Notes: generated from the sequence alone by a model not told the origin. A stretch of 64,000 bases of DNA from Flavobacterium sp. (GCA_027484725.1 JAIXSK010000014.1:1-64000); one strand, 5' to 3'; shown: positions 17,834 through 28,500, counted from the first letter of the stretch. Numbers and translations are program-made.

Positions 17834-19384
17834 TTAGAACGGCACATCGTCATCGCCCGAAGACGACGGATTGACCTGACTGCCAAAAGCTTCGTTGGCC
17901 GACGGTAAGTTTTTGGTCAAGAACGGATTGTCTTCGTGGTTCATTTTGGATGGCAAATCGTCATAAGCACCACCGTATTCATCAAGGTTGTCAAATTTAC
18001 CCAAACTGCCAATAAATTTCAAGCGCACATTTTCAAGTGAACCGTTACGGTGTTTGGCAATGATGAACTCAGCCTGACCTTGTGTAGGCGATGCTTCTTC
18101 ATCATCCCATTCGTCAATTTTGTAGTATTCAGGACGATAGATAAATGATACGATATCGGCATCTTGCTCAATTGCACCTGATTCACGCAAATCGGACAAC
18201 AACGGTCGCTTGCTTGAACCGCGGGTTTCAACCGCACGCGACAACTGAGATAATGCAATTACCGGAACGTTGAGTTCTTTGGCCAAGGCTTTTAAGTTAC
18301 GCGAGATGGTGGAGATTTCTTGCTCGCGATTTCCGCCCCCTTTGCCGGCACTGTTTCCGGCGGTCATCAGTTGCAAATAATCAATGATGATGAGTTTAAT
18401 GCCGTGTTGTGATGACAAACGTCTGGCTTTGGCACGCAAATCAAAAATGGAAAGCGAGGGCGTATCGTCAATAAACAAAGGCGCTTTTTCTAAGTTTTTG
18501 ACTTTGATAGAAAGCTGTTCCCATTCGTGTTTTTCGAGTTTTCCGGTTCTGAGTTTTTCAGATGATAAGCCGGTTTCTGATGAAATCAAACGCGTGATGA
18601 GCTGTACCGACGACATCTCAAGTGAGAATACCGCCACCGGATGCCCGAAATCAATAGCAATGTTGCGCGCCATCGAAAGTACAAAAGCTGTTTTACCCAT
18701 ACCCGGACGGGCCGCGATGATGATCAAATCTGAAGGTTGCCAGCCCGAGGTGACTTGATCGAGTTTTTCAAATCCGGTTGCGATGCCCGAAAGGCCTTCT
18801 TTTCCGGCAATTTCTTCAATGCGTTTTTTGGCTTGAATCACTAAACTTTGCGCAGTTTCAGAGCTGCGTTTGATGTTGCCTTGGGTCACTTCGTACAAAC
18901 GCGACTCAGCTTTGTCAAGCAAATCAAAAACGTCGGTGGTTTCATCATAAGATTCTTCGATGATTTCTGAAGATATTTTGATTAGGCTGCGCTGGATGAA
19001 TTTCTGCAAAATAATACGCGAGTGAAATTCAATATGTGCCGACGAAGATATTTTTTGGGTGAGTTGAATCAGGTAAAAATCACCTCCGGCCAATTCAAGT
19101 TTTCCGTTCTTTTTGAGCTGGGCCGAAACCGTGAGCAAGTCAATGGGTTGGGTATCGGTAAACAATTGAACAATGGCTTCAAAAATGTGCTGATGCGCTT
19201 CTTTGTAAAAAGCCTCTGGGTGCAAAATATCAATGACTTCATCAACGCCTTTTTTGTCAATCATCATGGCGCCTAAAACCGCTTCTTCAAGTTCTAAAAC
19301 CTGCGGAGGTAACTTGCCTTTTTCAAGGTTGATGATGGTGGTTTTATCTACGCGAACCGGGCTGATATTTCTGAAATTTTCCAT
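17834..19384 (-). CDS. dnaB: replicative DNA helicase
   Basis: Hexameric helicase that unwinds DNA at the replication fork. The start at 19384 (MENFRNISPVRVDKT) gives 516 residues, matching the family; an upstream in-frame start would add an unlikely hydrophobic stretch. It has an N-terminal DnaB domain (LPPQVLELEEAVLGAMM) and a RecA-like domain with Walker A ARPGMGKTAF, Walker B LIIIDYLQLM, and the downstream SQLSRAVE and RESGAIEQDAD motifs. No intein is present, although DnaB is a frequent intein host. Identification is secure. Confidence 0.97.
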   Translation of the reverse strand: MENFRNISPVRVDKTTIINLEKGKLPPQVLELEEAVLGAMMIDKKGVDEVIDILHPEAFYKEAHQHIFEAIVQLFTDTQPIDLLTVSAQLKKNGKLELAGGDFYLIQLTQKISSSAHIEFHSRIILQKFIQRSLIKISSEIIEESYDETTDVFDLLDKAESRLYEVTQGNIKRSSETAQSLVIQAKKRIEEIAGKEGLSGIATGFEKLDQVTSGWQPSDLIIIAARPGMGKTAFVLSMARNIAIDFGHPVAVFSLEMSSVQLITRLISSETGLSSEKLRTGKLEKHEWEQLSIKVKNLEKAPLFIDDTPSLSIFDLRAKARRLSSQHGIKLIIIDYLQLMTAGNSAGKGGGNREQEISTISRNLKALAKELNVPVIALSQLSRAVETRGSSKRPLLSDLRESGAIEQDADIVSFIYRPEYYKIDEWDDEEASPTQGQAEFIIAKHRNGSLENVRLKFIGSLGKFDNLDEYGGAYDDLPSKMNHEDNPFLTKNLPSANEAFGSQVNPSSSGDDDVPF

Positions 19385-19472
19385 GTTGCGAATGTATGTA
19401 AATTCAAAAAATTGGTGGGCTTTAGTTATACAAAAACAAGTGTTGATAAATTGTTTGTTTTTGTTCAAAACC

Positions 19473-19506
19473 ATAAAAAAATCCGAAACCAAAGGGCTCC
19501 GGATTC
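19473..19506 (-). terminator. terminator after accA
   Basis: On the - strand, AATCCG and CGGATT arms are followed by seven T residues. Placed 27 bases after the accA stop codon. Confidence 0.75.
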
Positions 19507-19532
19507 AGTGTAAAAAAGTAAGAATTTACGCT

Positions 19533-20486
19533 TTATTCTTTGTACTCGCCCATTTTGCTGTATTTGTCCATGCGCTGGGCAACCAATTCTTCTGTTGATA
19601 AATCTTTGAGCTCATTGAAGGCTTTCATAATATACTGCTTGACGGTCTTGAAAGTTGTGTCTTTGTCGTAATGCGCTCCGCCCAATGGCTCTGGTATAAT
19701 GTCGTCGACCAATTTGTGTTTTTTCATGTCAGACGAGGTCAATTTAAGTGCTTCAGCAGCTTGCTCTTTGTACTCCCAACTCTTCCAAAGAATAGAGGAA
19801 CAAGACTCGGGTGAAATTACCGAATACCAAGTGTTTTCCATCATCAGTACGCGATCACCCACGCCAATGCCCAACGCACCGCCTGAGGCTCCTTCACCTA
19901 CAATGACACAAATGATGGGCACCCGCAAACGCGACATTTCAAAAATGTTGCGCGCAATGGCTTCTCCTTGTCCGCGTTCTTCGGCTTCCATGCCCGGATA
20001 AGCGCCCGGAGTATCAATAAAAGTCACCACCGGAATATTGAACTTTTCGGCCATTTTCATGAGTCGCAAAGCTTTTCTGTAGCCTTCGGGATTGGCCATT
20101 CCAAAATTGCGGTATTGACGCATTTTGATGTTGATGCCTTTTTGTTGTCCAATCAGCATAAATGACTGCCCGTCAATTTTGCCCAATCCGCCAATCATAG
20201 CTTTGTCATCTTTGAAATTTCTGTCGCCAAAAAGTTCTAAAAACACACCGTTGGTAATGGTGGTAATATGCTCTAAAGTATAAGGCCGATTCGGATGTCT
20301 GGACAACTGAACGCGTTGCCAAGCGGTGAGGTTTTTGTATATTTTTCGTTTGGTTTCTTCGAGTTTCTTTTCAATTTGCTTGCATGTCTCAGAAACATCA
20401 ACGTTGGATTCGATTCCGATGATTTGACATTTATCTAACTGATCTTCGAGTTCTTTAATGGGCAACTCAAAATCTAAATATTCCAT
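19533..20486 (-). CDS. accA: acetyl-CoA carboxylase carboxyltransferase subunit alpha
   Basis: Transfers the carboxyl group from carboxybiotin to acetyl-CoA, the committed step of fatty acid synthesis, together with AccD. 317 residues, the usual length. Conserved features include [14 protein letters not shown], the GRDR-like [27 protein letters not shown] and the crotonase-fold glycine pair in [12 protein letters not shown]. accD is not in the window, as is normal. Own terminator downstream. Confidence 0.97.
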   Translation of the reverse strand: MEYLDFELPIKELEDQLDKCQIIGIESNVDVSETCKQIEKKLEETKRKIYKNLTAWQRVQLSRHPNRPYTLEHITTITNGVFLELFGDRNFKDDKAMIGGLGKIDGQSFMLIGQQKGINIKMRQYRNFGMANPEGYRKALRLMKMAEKFNIPVVTFIDTPGAYPGMEAEERGQGEAIARNIFEMSRLRVPIICVIVGEGASGGALGIGVGDRVLMMENTWYSVISPESCSSILWKSWEYKEQAAEALKLTSSDMKKHKLVDDIIPEPLGGAHYDKDTTFKTVKQYIMKAFNELKDLSTEELVAQRMDKYSKMGEYKE

Positions 20487-20581
20487 GCGTTTTTGCTTTT
20501 TATAGTTAGGTGAACAAAGATAAAACTTAAAATGAGTACCCCAAGATTTTTTTTGTTTTTAGTTGTAAACAACAACTATTC

Positions 20582-21460
20582 TTAAGCAGTCCGGCGGCTT
20601 TTGACAAAGCCATTGAGCAACACCGTCACAATAATAATCAGTGCACCTATGTAAAACTGCGGGCTCATTTTTTCTTTTTCGTCAAAAACCAAAACCGCTA
20701 AAATGGTTCCGTAAATAGGTTCCAGATTGATGGTGAGCATGACCGTATACGGACTCAAAAAACGCATGACCTGCACTGAACCAATAAAGGCATAAGCGGT
20801 ACAAACTGAACTTAGTATGGCCAAATACAACCAATCGGATGCGGTGATTTGAAAAAACGATGCATCGAATCCGCCTGATACTGCAAGTAAAACCGAAAAG
20901 AACAACACACCGCCTGCAATTTCATAGAAAGAAACCACTGAAGGATTGTGGGTTTGGGCAAATTTGCTGTTGATGATAGAAAATAAAGCCGAGAGAAAAG
21001 CCGAAGTCAAAGCGAGTAAAATACCTTCAATGTAATGGGCTTCAACGCGAAAAATAATACTGAGTCCAACAATGACCAAAAGCCCAAAAAAGACTTCGTA
21101 TAAAACTACTTTTTTTTGGGTAAGCAAAGGTTCTAGCAACGAAGCAAAAAAAGCGCCCGTAGACAAACAAGCCAAAGTCACTGAAACATTAGAGACTTTG
21201 ATGGCCCTAAAAAAGGTAAACCAATGCAGGGCTATGACAATTCCGGCAAAGAATAATTGCAACAGTTCTTTGGGAGAGAGTCTGAGCGGAAACTTTTTAT
21301 AAAGTATGTACACCAAGATAAAAGCCGCAGCCAGAAGCATCCGATACCATACCAACGGCAAGGCATCAAGGGAAATCAGCGCGCCCAGCACCGCAGTAAA
21401 ACCCCAAATAAAAACAATTAGATGAAGTTGTAAGTAGCTTTTGAATTTATCGCTTGGCAT
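20582..21460 (-). CDS. EamA-family (DMT superfamily) transporter
   Basis: Inner-membrane permease of 292 residues from the ATG at 21460 (MPSDKFKSYLQLHLIVF), with about ten transmembrane helices in two EamA repeats. The start overlaps the end of the LptF/LptG gene by 14 bases, suggesting translational coupling. An upstream in-frame start is possible but adds a non-conserved extension. Substrate unknown; family members export amino acids or metabolites. Key hint of family: the helix segment near SPYTVMLTINLEPIYGTIL, typical of EamA proteins. Confidence 0.85.
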   Translation of the reverse strand: MPSDKFKSYLQLHLIVFIWGFTAVLGALISLDALPLVWYRMLLAAAFILVYILYKKFPLRLSPKELLQLFFAGIVIALHWFTFFRAIKVSNVSVTLACLSTGAFFASLLEPLLTQKKVVLYEVFFGLLVIVGLSIIFRVEAHYIEGILLALTSAFLSALFSIINSKFAQTHNPSVVSFYEIAGGVLFFSVLLAVSGGFDASFFQITASDWLYLAILSSVCTAYAFIGSVQVMRFLSPYTVMLTINLEPIYGTILAVLVFDEKEKMSPQFYIGALIIIVTVLLNGFVKSRRTA

Positions 21461-22532
21461 TGCGCAGTAAATAATAGGCCAAACCGCCAAAAATAAAATT
21501 CGGAATCCAAACGGCAATCAGAGGCGGAATACTCGACTTTTCAGCCAAAACACCAAAAATCTTGTCAAAAAACACAAAAGTAAAAGCAATGAGGATTCCT
21601 AATGCCAAGTTCATTCCCATACCACCTCGGCGCTTCATTGAAGATACAGCCACTGCAATAATGGTCAAGATAAATGCCGATACCGGAATGCTGTATTTTT
21701 TGTATAAAACCACTAAATAAATATCAATATTGGCCGATCCGCGTTTGCGTTCTTTGGCAATAAAATCCTGCAATTCAAACAGTGAAAGGGTTTCAGCGAT
21801 GTATACCGTTGGCGTTAAATCTTCAAAAGCAAAATTAAATTTCATTTCGCGTTCTTCGGCCTTTTCAATCACATCGTCTAACTCACCCACCGTTCTTTTA
21901 ACAAATCCAAAAAGCGTATAGGTTTTCTTTTTGGGATTCCAACGAATGCGGTTGGCGGTAATTTTATAATCAAGCTGGTCGCCTTTGAATTTCTCGTAAC
22001 TAAAGTTGAAAGCCGTTTCAGACATGGTGTTGAAATTGCTCACATAAATGTATTCATCATCGTTTACTTGTCGATATACGTCGGTGTTGTCGCGCATTTC
22101 TTCTCGGCCGTTACCAATAAGATACATGTACCTAAAAGTCTTAAACCCTTCGCTGGCCTTGGGCACAAAAAAGAAGCCCATGATGAGCGAAGTAAATGAA
22201 ACAATGGTAGCGCCAATGAGGTAGGGTCGCATGAAGCGCGTAAACGAAATTCCAGAACTCAGAATCGCGATGATTTCAGTGTTGTTGGCGAGCTTTGAAG
22301 TAAACCAAATGACCGACAAAAACAAGAAAATCGGGAACAACAAATTGGCAAAATAAATCACAAAGTCAACGTAATACAGTGCAATTTTACCAAACGGAAC
22401 CTGATTTTCTATCATGCGGTTCACCTTCTCAGAAACATCAATGACAATCCCAATCGGAATAAACAACAACAACATCACCGTAAAGGTCACGAGATATCTT
22501 TTGAGGATGTATTTGTCAATGATTGTTAGCAT
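21447..22532 (-). CDS. lptG: LptF/LptG family permease (LPS export)
   Basis: 361-residue inner-membrane protein of the YjgP/YjgQ family, part of the LptB2FG machine that extracts lipopolysaccharide from the inner membrane. It shows the conserved N-terminal LTIIDKYILKRYLVTF, membrane helices near residues 15-35, 55-75, 100-120 and three C-terminal helices, and a periplasmic beta-jellyroll region between (about 130-260). Bacteroidota carry separate paralogues; I cannot tell lptF from lptG with certainty. It lies 17 bases after tgt on the same strand. Confidence 0.85.
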   Translation of the reverse strand: MLTIIDKYILKRYLVTFTVMLLLFIPIGIVIDVSEKVNRMIENQVPFGKIALYYVDFVIYFANLLFPIFLFLSVIWFTSKLANNTEIIAILSSGISFTRFMRPYLIGATIVSFTSLIMGFFFVPKASEGFKTFRYMYLIGNGREEMRDNTDVYRQVNDDEYIYVSNFNTMSETAFNFSYEKFKGDQLDYKITANRIRWNPKKKTYTLFGFVKRTVGELDDVIEKAEEREMKFNFAFEDLTPTVYIAETLSLFELQDFIAKERKRGSANIDIYLVVLYKKYSIPVSAFILTIIAVAVSSMKRRGGMGMNLALGILIAFTFVFFDKIFGVLAEKSSIPPLIAVWIPNFIFGGLAYYLLRNAKR

Positions 22533-22549
22533 AGTGAAACTCTCAACAA

Positions 22550-23680
22550 TTATAATCTTTGGCTCATATTTTTGACCATCATATCTTTCCAGGTTCTGAA
22601 ATCACCGGCTAAGATATGTTTTCTGGCTTCACGAACCAACCACATATAAAATCCGAGGTTGTGAATCGTGGCAATTTGTTTGCCCAAATACTCATTGGCT
22701 GCAAACAAATGGCGCAAATAAGCTTTGGTATATTCGGTATCAACAAAGGTGTGACCCATTTCATCTAGTGGAGAAAAATCGGCTTCCCATTTTTTATTTT
22801 TGATGTTGATGGTGCCCTGCGCAGTAAACAGCATTCCGTTGCGTGCGTTTCGGGTAGGCATCACACAGTCAAACATATCTACACCCAACGCAATATTCTC
22901 TAAAATATTAATCGGGGTGCCCACACCCATGAGGTAACGGGGTTTATCTTCGGGCAAAATATCACACACCACTTCGGTCATCGCGTACATTTCTTCGGCG
23001 GGTTCGCCTACTGATAATCCGCCAATAGCGTTGCCCACTTGACCCGCATTGGCAATATATTCGGCTGATTGGATGCGTAAATCTTTGTAAGTGCTTCCTT
23101 GTACAATCGGGAAAAATGCTTGTGAATACCCATATTTAAAAGGCACTTTTTCTAAATGATTGATACAGCGATCCAACCAACGGTGCGTCATGTGCATTGA
23201 GCGGCGCGCATAGTGAAAATCACACGGATACGGCGTGCACTCATCAAAAGCCATGATGATGTCGGCGCCAATGGTGCGTTGAATTTCCATGACATTTTCG
23301 GGCGTAAAAAAATGAAACGAGCCGTCAATATGCGATTTAAACTTCACGCCTTCTTCTTTGATTTTACGGTTGGCAGACAGTGAATACACCTGATAACCGC
23401 CGGAATCAGTCAGAATGTTGCGGTCCCAATTCATGAATTTGTGCAACCCACCTGCTTGTTCTAAAATTTGTGTTTGCGGACGCAAGTATAAGTGGTAAGT
23501 GTTGCCAAGAATAATATCCGGATTGATCTCATCTTTGAGCTCGCGTTGGTGTACGCCTTTGACCGAAGCCACGGTGCCCACCGGCATAAAAATGGGGGTT
23601 TCAATGGTGCCGTGATCTGTTGTAATCAAACCGGCACGCGCTTTTGATTGAGGATCTTGTTGTAATAAATCAAATTTCAT
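22550..23680 (-). CDS. tgt: queuine tRNA-ribosyltransferase
   Basis: Exchanges guanine-34 for preQ1 in tRNAs with GUN anticodons, a step of queuosine synthesis. From the ATG at 23680 (MKFDLLQQDPQSKARAG) it has 376 residues; the longer in-frame extension is not conserved. The TIM-barrel carries the nucleophile Asp in MAFDECTPYP and the second catalytic Asp in GVDMFDCVMPTRNARNG. The zinc site appears incomplete: the C-terminal segment reads HLFAANEYLGKQIATIHNL, without the usual CxCxxC cluster in the preceding stretch. First gene of a likely tgt-lptG-eamA transcription unit. Confidence 0.94.
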   Translation of the reverse strand: MKFDLLQQDPQSKARAGLITTDHGTIETPIFMPVGTVASVKGVHQRELKDEINPDIILGNTYHLYLRPQTQILEQAGGLHKFMNWDRNILTDSGGYQVYSLSANRKIKEEGVKFKSHIDGSFHFFTPENVMEIQRTIGADIIMAFDECTPYPCDFHYARRSMHMTHRWLDRCINHLEKVPFKYGYSQAFFPIVQGSTYKDLRIQSAEYIANAGQVGNAIGGLSVGEPAEEMYAMTEVVCDILPEDKPRYLMGVGTPINILENIALGVDMFDCVMPTRNARNGMLFTAQGTINIKNKKWEADFSPLDEMGHTFVDTEYTKAYLRHLFAANEYLGKQIATIHNLGFYMWLVREARKHILAGDFRTWKDMMVKNMSQRL

Positions 23681-23764
23681 ATGGGCATTTTCAGGCGGCA
23701 AAGATAGGGTAATTTGGAGATTTGAAAATTTGAAAATTTGGAAATTTAGCATTAGTTGACCATT

Positions 23765-23871
23765 AGGGCGCCTGCCTGTCGGCAGACAGGTGCCCCTGCG
23801 GGTCGGGCTGTTCTCTCTAGCCTTGCCGCTGGGACTTGCCTGCCGGCAGGCAGGTCCCTTACGCGAAACGT
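23765..23871. repeat. REP-like palindromic element between tgt and cas1
   Basis: Contains GCCTGCCTGTCGGCAGACAGG and the perfect palindrome TGCCTGCCGGCAGGCA, with a GGTCGGGCTGTTC core between. The same palindrome and inverted core occur at 36003-36127, so the CRISPR-Cas locus is bracketed by related elements about 12 kb apart. No transposase is present. Confidence 0.6.
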
Positions 23872-23945
23872 AAACATCAGTATATCAGAACAAAACCAAA
23901 TTTTTTATACAGTTTTTTATTACTTTTAGATAAAACTTTAAAGCC

Positions 23946-24830
23946 ATGATTAAAAAATCTATCCTCATTGAAAACAAAGCCTCAATATCTGCAAAAGACA
24001 ACCAACTGTGCATTAAATCAGAAATCCGCGAAAGCAAAATACCCATTGAAGATATTGGTTTTATTGTGCTTGACCATCCGGAAATTTATTTAAGCATTCC
24101 AGCTATGAATCAGTTGGTTGAAAATAATTCAGCCGTAATTATCTGCTCAAACAATCACTTACCCAACGGAATGTTTTTGAATTTAAACAGTCATCACATA
24201 CAACAAGAAATTTTTAAAAATCAAATCAATGCAAGTGTTCCGTTAAAAAAACAATTGTGGCAACAAACAGTTATAGAAAAAATTACCAATCAAGGAATCC
24301 TTTTAGAACAGGTTACTCAAGAAAAAAACTCATTTGCTTTTTTAGCTTCAAAAGTACTTAGTGGCGACAGCTCAAATATGGAAGGTGTTGCTGCTAATTT
24401 ATATTGGAAATCATTTTTTGAGCAAAAATTCAAGCGCGAGCGATTTGGCCCATATCCGAATAACTTTTTGAACTATGGCTATGCTTTGCTTAGAGCTGCA
24501 ACAGCCAGATCACTCTCTGGAAGTGGTTTATTAAACACTTTGGGAATTCACCATAAAAGTAAGTACAACGCTTTTGCTTTGGCAGATGACATTATGGAGC
24601 CTTTTAGGCCTCTTGTTGATGAGAAAGTTTTTGAGATAACACAAAAAAATCCAAGCGAAAATTTAACAACAGAAATCAAATCTGAATTAATCCAAATTCT
24701 TACCCGAACGGTATATTTTGATGATGAAAAAAGCCCGTTGATGGTAGGTTTGCAACGTACTGCATCTTCTTTACAACAGTGCTTTACCAGTGAACGTAAA
24801 AAAATTAAATATCCGAGTTTATGGACTTAA
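23946..24830 (+). CDS. cas1: CRISPR-associated endonuclease Cas1 (type II)
   Basis: Integrase subunit that, with Cas2, inserts new spacers at the leader-repeat junction. 294 residues. The metal-binding active site is intact: Glu146 in SSNMEGVAA, His202/203 in LGIHHKSKYN and Asp214/215 in ALADDIMEPFRP. The IHHKSKYNAF to DDIMEPFRP pattern is typical of type II Cas1. It overlaps cas2 by 10 bases. It is transcribed away from tgt, on the strand opposite to cas9. No cas4 or csn2 is present, so subtype II-C. Confidence 0.97.
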   Translation: MIKKSILIENKASISAKDNQLCIKSEIRESKIPIEDIGFIVLDHPEIYLSIPAMNQLVENNSAVIICSNNHLPNGMFLNLNSHHIQQEIFKNQINASVPLKKQLWQQTVIEKITNQGILLEQVTQEKNSFAFLASKVLSGDSSNMEGVAANLYWKSFFEQKFKRERFGPYPNNFLNYGYALLRAATARSLSGSGLLNTLGIHHKSKYNAFALADDIMEPFRPLVDEKVFEITQKNPSENLTTEIKSELIQILTRTVYFDDEKSPLMVGLQRTASSLQQCFTSERKKIKYPSLWT

Positions 24831-25150
24831 ACGGCTATCGAATTATGTGGTTATTTGTATTTTTTGATTTACCGACCGAAACTAAAAAAGACCGGCGCAA
24901 TGCTTCCCAGTTTAGGAAAAACCTACTGAAAGACGGATTCACGATGATGCAATTCTCTGTTTATGCGCGGCATTGTGCCAGTAGCGAAAGTGCTGATGTA
25001 CATGAAAAGCGTATCTTTCAGATGCTGCCACCACTCGGAAAAGTAAGTGTTTTACGCATTACCGATAAACAGTTTGGCAACATCATCAATTTCTGGGGTA
25101 AAGAAGAAATCCCCAAAGCACCACAACCTACCCAACTTGAATTGTTTTGA
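24821..25150 (+). CDS. cas2: CRISPR-associated protein Cas2
   Basis: Structural partner of Cas1 in the adaptation complex, 109 residues. It begins MDLNGYRIMWLFVFFDLPTE, with the conserved hydrophobic strand and Asp of Cas2. The YARHCASSE segment is typical of type II Cas2. The last 20 bases of the gene (from CCACAACC) are repeated 250 bp downstream as part of the tandem duplication described separately. Overlaps cas1, so co-translated. Confidence 0.96.
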   Translation: MDLNGYRIMWLFVFFDLPTETKKDRRNASQFRKNLLKDGFTMMQFSVYARHCASSESADVHEKRIFQMLPPLGKVSVLRITDKQFGNIINFWGKEEIPKAPQPTQLELF

Positions 25151-25255
25151 AATAAAAAAATGCCTCAATATAGCTTTACCAGTGCTATAAAGAAGCATTT
25201 TTTAAAACGATACTTTAAATTAACCACCTGAATATTAACGATTAGCAACCGCGCT
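25131..25255. repeat. CRISPR leader copy A (overlaps the end of cas2)
   Basis: A 125-bp segment that runs from the last codons of cas2 to the start of a partial CRISPR repeat. It is about 90% identical to 25381-25505, which sits directly next to the first full repeat. Being at the cas1-cas2 side and abutting the repeats, the copy at 25381 is the likely adaptation leader; this copy leads into a degenerate repeat only. Confidence 0.8.
25155..25203. terminator. bidirectional terminator after cas2, copy 1
   Basis: AAAAAATGC pairs with GCATTTTTT, and inside that TATAGC (25169-25174) pairs with GCTATA (25184-25189). T-runs occur on both strands, so it can end cas1-cas2 from the left and the array transcript from the right. 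A second copy lies at 25405-25453. Confidence 0.75.
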
Positions 25256-25380
25256 AATATCGTTGATTGGCTGCGCCGAATCTCGCACACTCGATTTCCA
25301 ATCTTTAATCAAATCGACCATCGGGAGATTCACAAACACACCTCTAAAAATTATAATCTGTGTTTGTAAACCACAACCCA
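25256..25380. repeat. array-boundary element L (125 bp, with degenerate CRISPR repeat)
   Basis: Starts as a CRISPR repeat (AATATCGTTGATT), is interrupted by about 28 bp (GGCTGCGCC...), then resumes the repeat core. Nested inverted repeats are present: GAATCTC (25278-25284) with GAGATTC (25325-25331), and TCGATTT (25291-25297) with AAATCGA (25311-25317). The 13-base loop CCAATCTTTAATC is identical to the core of the CRISPR repeat and of the tracrRNA anti-repeat. A further arm pair ACAAACAC and GTGTTTGT follows. About 89% identical to the element at 30446-30570 at the other end of the array. Confidence 0.85.
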
Positions 25381-25505
25381 CCCAACTTGAATTGTCTTGA
25401 AATAAAAAAATGCCTCAATATAGCTTTACCAGCGCTATAAAGAAGCATTTTTTAAAACGATACTTTAAAGTAATCACTTGAATATTAATGATTAACAAAG
25501 GTGCT
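25381..25505. repeat. CRISPR leader copy B, adjacent to the first full repeat
   Basis: Copy of 25131-25255 including the old cas2 3' coding end (CCCAACTTGAATTG) and a second copy of the bidirectional terminator (stem 25405-25413 with 25445-25453). It directly precedes the first intact repeat at 25506. The leftmost 16 repeats are perfect copies, as expected at the active acquisition end. Confidence 0.75.
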
Positions 25506-28500
25506 AATATCGTTGATTCCAATCTTTAATCAAACCACAACGGTAGATTGGTGGCTATACATTGTATGGAAATATCGTTGATTCCAATCTTTAATCAAAC
25601 CACAACTGGATTACAGTAGTTGTTTCGGAATTTGGAAATATCGTTGATTCCAATCTTTAATCAAACCACAACTTATGCGTGCCTAGGAGGTAATCGCTAT
25701 AAAATATCGTTGATTCCAATCTTTAATCAAACCACAACTAAGGTGTATTCTATCAATTCTCTTTGTGAATATCGTTGATTCCAATCTTTAATCAAACCAC
25801 AACAGTTTACAATTACAATCCGGGAAGTTAAAAAATATCGTTGATTCCAATCTTTAATCAAACCACAACTCAAGAACAGTTTGCTCTTGCGCGTTGATAA
25901 ATATCGTTGATTCCAATCTTTAATCAAACCACAACTCCGGAACAGCTCCAATGCGCAGCGGCTTAAATATCGTTGATTCCAATCTTTAATCAAACCACAA
26001 CACAGCTACTGCTTATTTGTTGGTTATCTAGAATATCGTTGATTCCAATCTTTAATCAAACCACAACTGTTAAAGGCCATAATACCAACTCAATCAAAAT
26101 ATCGTTGATTCCAATCTTTAATCAAACCACAACTTGTATTTGATGTTGAATTGAAGCCTATGAAATATCGTTGATTCCAATCTTTAATCAAACCACAACA
26201 TACTACCTGTAGCGTCGGGAGCAATGATAAATATCGTTGATTCCAATCTTTAATCAAACCACAACATATCAAGAGCTTTCATAGTCGCGTGGCCGAATAT
26301 CGTTGATTCCAATCTTTAATCAAACCACAACTCCTCGTGTACGCAAGTAAATTTTTCATTAAATATCGTTGATTCCAATCTTTAATCAAACCACAACTGT
26401 GCCGACAAACTTCCTCCTTCATGCATTAATATCGTTGATTCCAATCTTTAATCAAACCACAACGCCGAAGGCATGCGCGGTATGAACGCCACAAATATCG
26501 TTGATTCCAATCTTTAATCAAACCACAACCAGAACTTAATTGAGTGTGTAGATTCATTCAATATCGTTGATTCCGATCTTTAATCAAACCACAACGCTTC
26601 GCTGTCTAACTTCAGCGCTTCAGTTAATATCGTTGATTCCAATCTTTAATCAAACCACAACACAGAGCTAACATTGAAAAAATAAGTTGGTAATATCGTT
26701 GATTCCAATCTTTAATCAAACCACAACTTTTCATGAACTTCTTTTTGTTTCTCTAGCAATATCGTTGATTCCAATCTTTAATCAAACCACAACTAGATAT
26801 TGACCACGATATTCTTTGTCCAGAATATCGTTGATTCCAATCTTTAATCAAACCACAACTGGCAACGTCAATTTTTAGAATCCACAGAGAATATCGTTGA
26901 TTCCAATCTTTAATCAAACCACAACAACTTATTGAAAATTATTCAGACAAATAGTAATATCGTTGATTCCAATCTTTAATCAAACCACAACACGGCTTCC
27001 GTGATGCGTTACCATCATTGTAATATCGTTGATTCCAATCTTTAATCAAACCACAACCAAAAACGGGTCTAATTCTAAAGAGCAAAAATATCGTTGATTC
27101 CAATCTTTAATCAAACCACAACGCGACGGTGCTTCACTAGGTTACAATGATAAATATCGTTGATTCCAATCTTTAATCAAACCACAACAGTTCAAGCTGC
27201 GTGTAGCTTCTTGCTCTTAATATCGTTGATTCCAATCTTTAATCAAACCACAACTACTCGTTTGACGAAGTAAGCTGAATAACCAATATCGTTGATTCCA
27301 ATCTTTAATCAAACCACAACTACTGGATTTGTGAACTCGTGTCTCTTTAAAATATCGTTGATTCCAATCTTTAATCAAACCACAACAGTATTTAAGTCTT
27401 TCAGGAATTTTTTATTAATATCGTTGATTCCAATCTTTAATCAAACCACAACACGAACAAGAGTAACAAACGAACCCGAAGTAATATCGTTGATTCCAAT
27501 CTTTAATCAAACCACAACCAATGCGCTAGGCAGTCAAGAAGCATTTAAAATATCGTTGATTCCAATCTTTAATCAAACCACAACTTGCATTAAATTTTCT
27601 TTGTACTGAATCTAATATCGTTGATTCCAATCTTTAATCAAACCACAACTAGGGTTTGGCAGTCCAATTCGCTCAGCGGAATATCGTTGATTCCAATCTT
27701 TAATCAAACCACAACTGTATGTCTGCCCGGGCTTGTTCTGATACGAATATCGTTGATTCCAATCTTTAATCAAACCACAACTTTAAAATGGACAAAACCG
27801 ACTTAGTCAAAATATCGTTGATTCCAATCTTTAATCAAACCACAACTTTAAGTTGTTCAGAAAATATCCATCCGTTAATATCGTTGATTCCAATCTTTAA
27901 TCAAACCACAACTTGATTAGGCTGCATCATCGGGAGCTTTTTAATATCGTTGATTCCAATCTTTAATCAAACCACAACTTCACTCTGAAATAAACTACAT
28001 GAATAACAAATATCGTTGATTCCAATCTTTAATCAAACCACAACTTTGTTTTTGTCATTGATTTGCGCATTCAAATATCGTTGATTCCAATCTTTAATCA
28101 AACCACAACCCTACAATGAGGCAGGTTTTTAAATGCCCTAATATCGTTGATTCCAATCTTTAATCAAACCACAACTTGACCGATACGGCCTTGATGTGTG
28201 GCTTAAATATCGTTGATTCCAATCTTTAATCAAACCACAACAGACGAAGCCGACACCATTTTATCAATTCTAATATCGTTGATTCCAATCTTTAATCAAA
28301 CCACAACCCATGCTGCAACGCGCCCAGCTCAAACTTAATATCGTTGATTCCAATCTTTAATCAAACCACAACAACAATCCGGTTTCTAAGGAATCAAAAA
28401 CAAATATCGTTGATTCCAATCTTTAATCAAACCACAACTTGCCACACGTATATCTGGTGGGCAAAAGCAGAATATCGTTGATTCCAATCTTTAATCAAAC

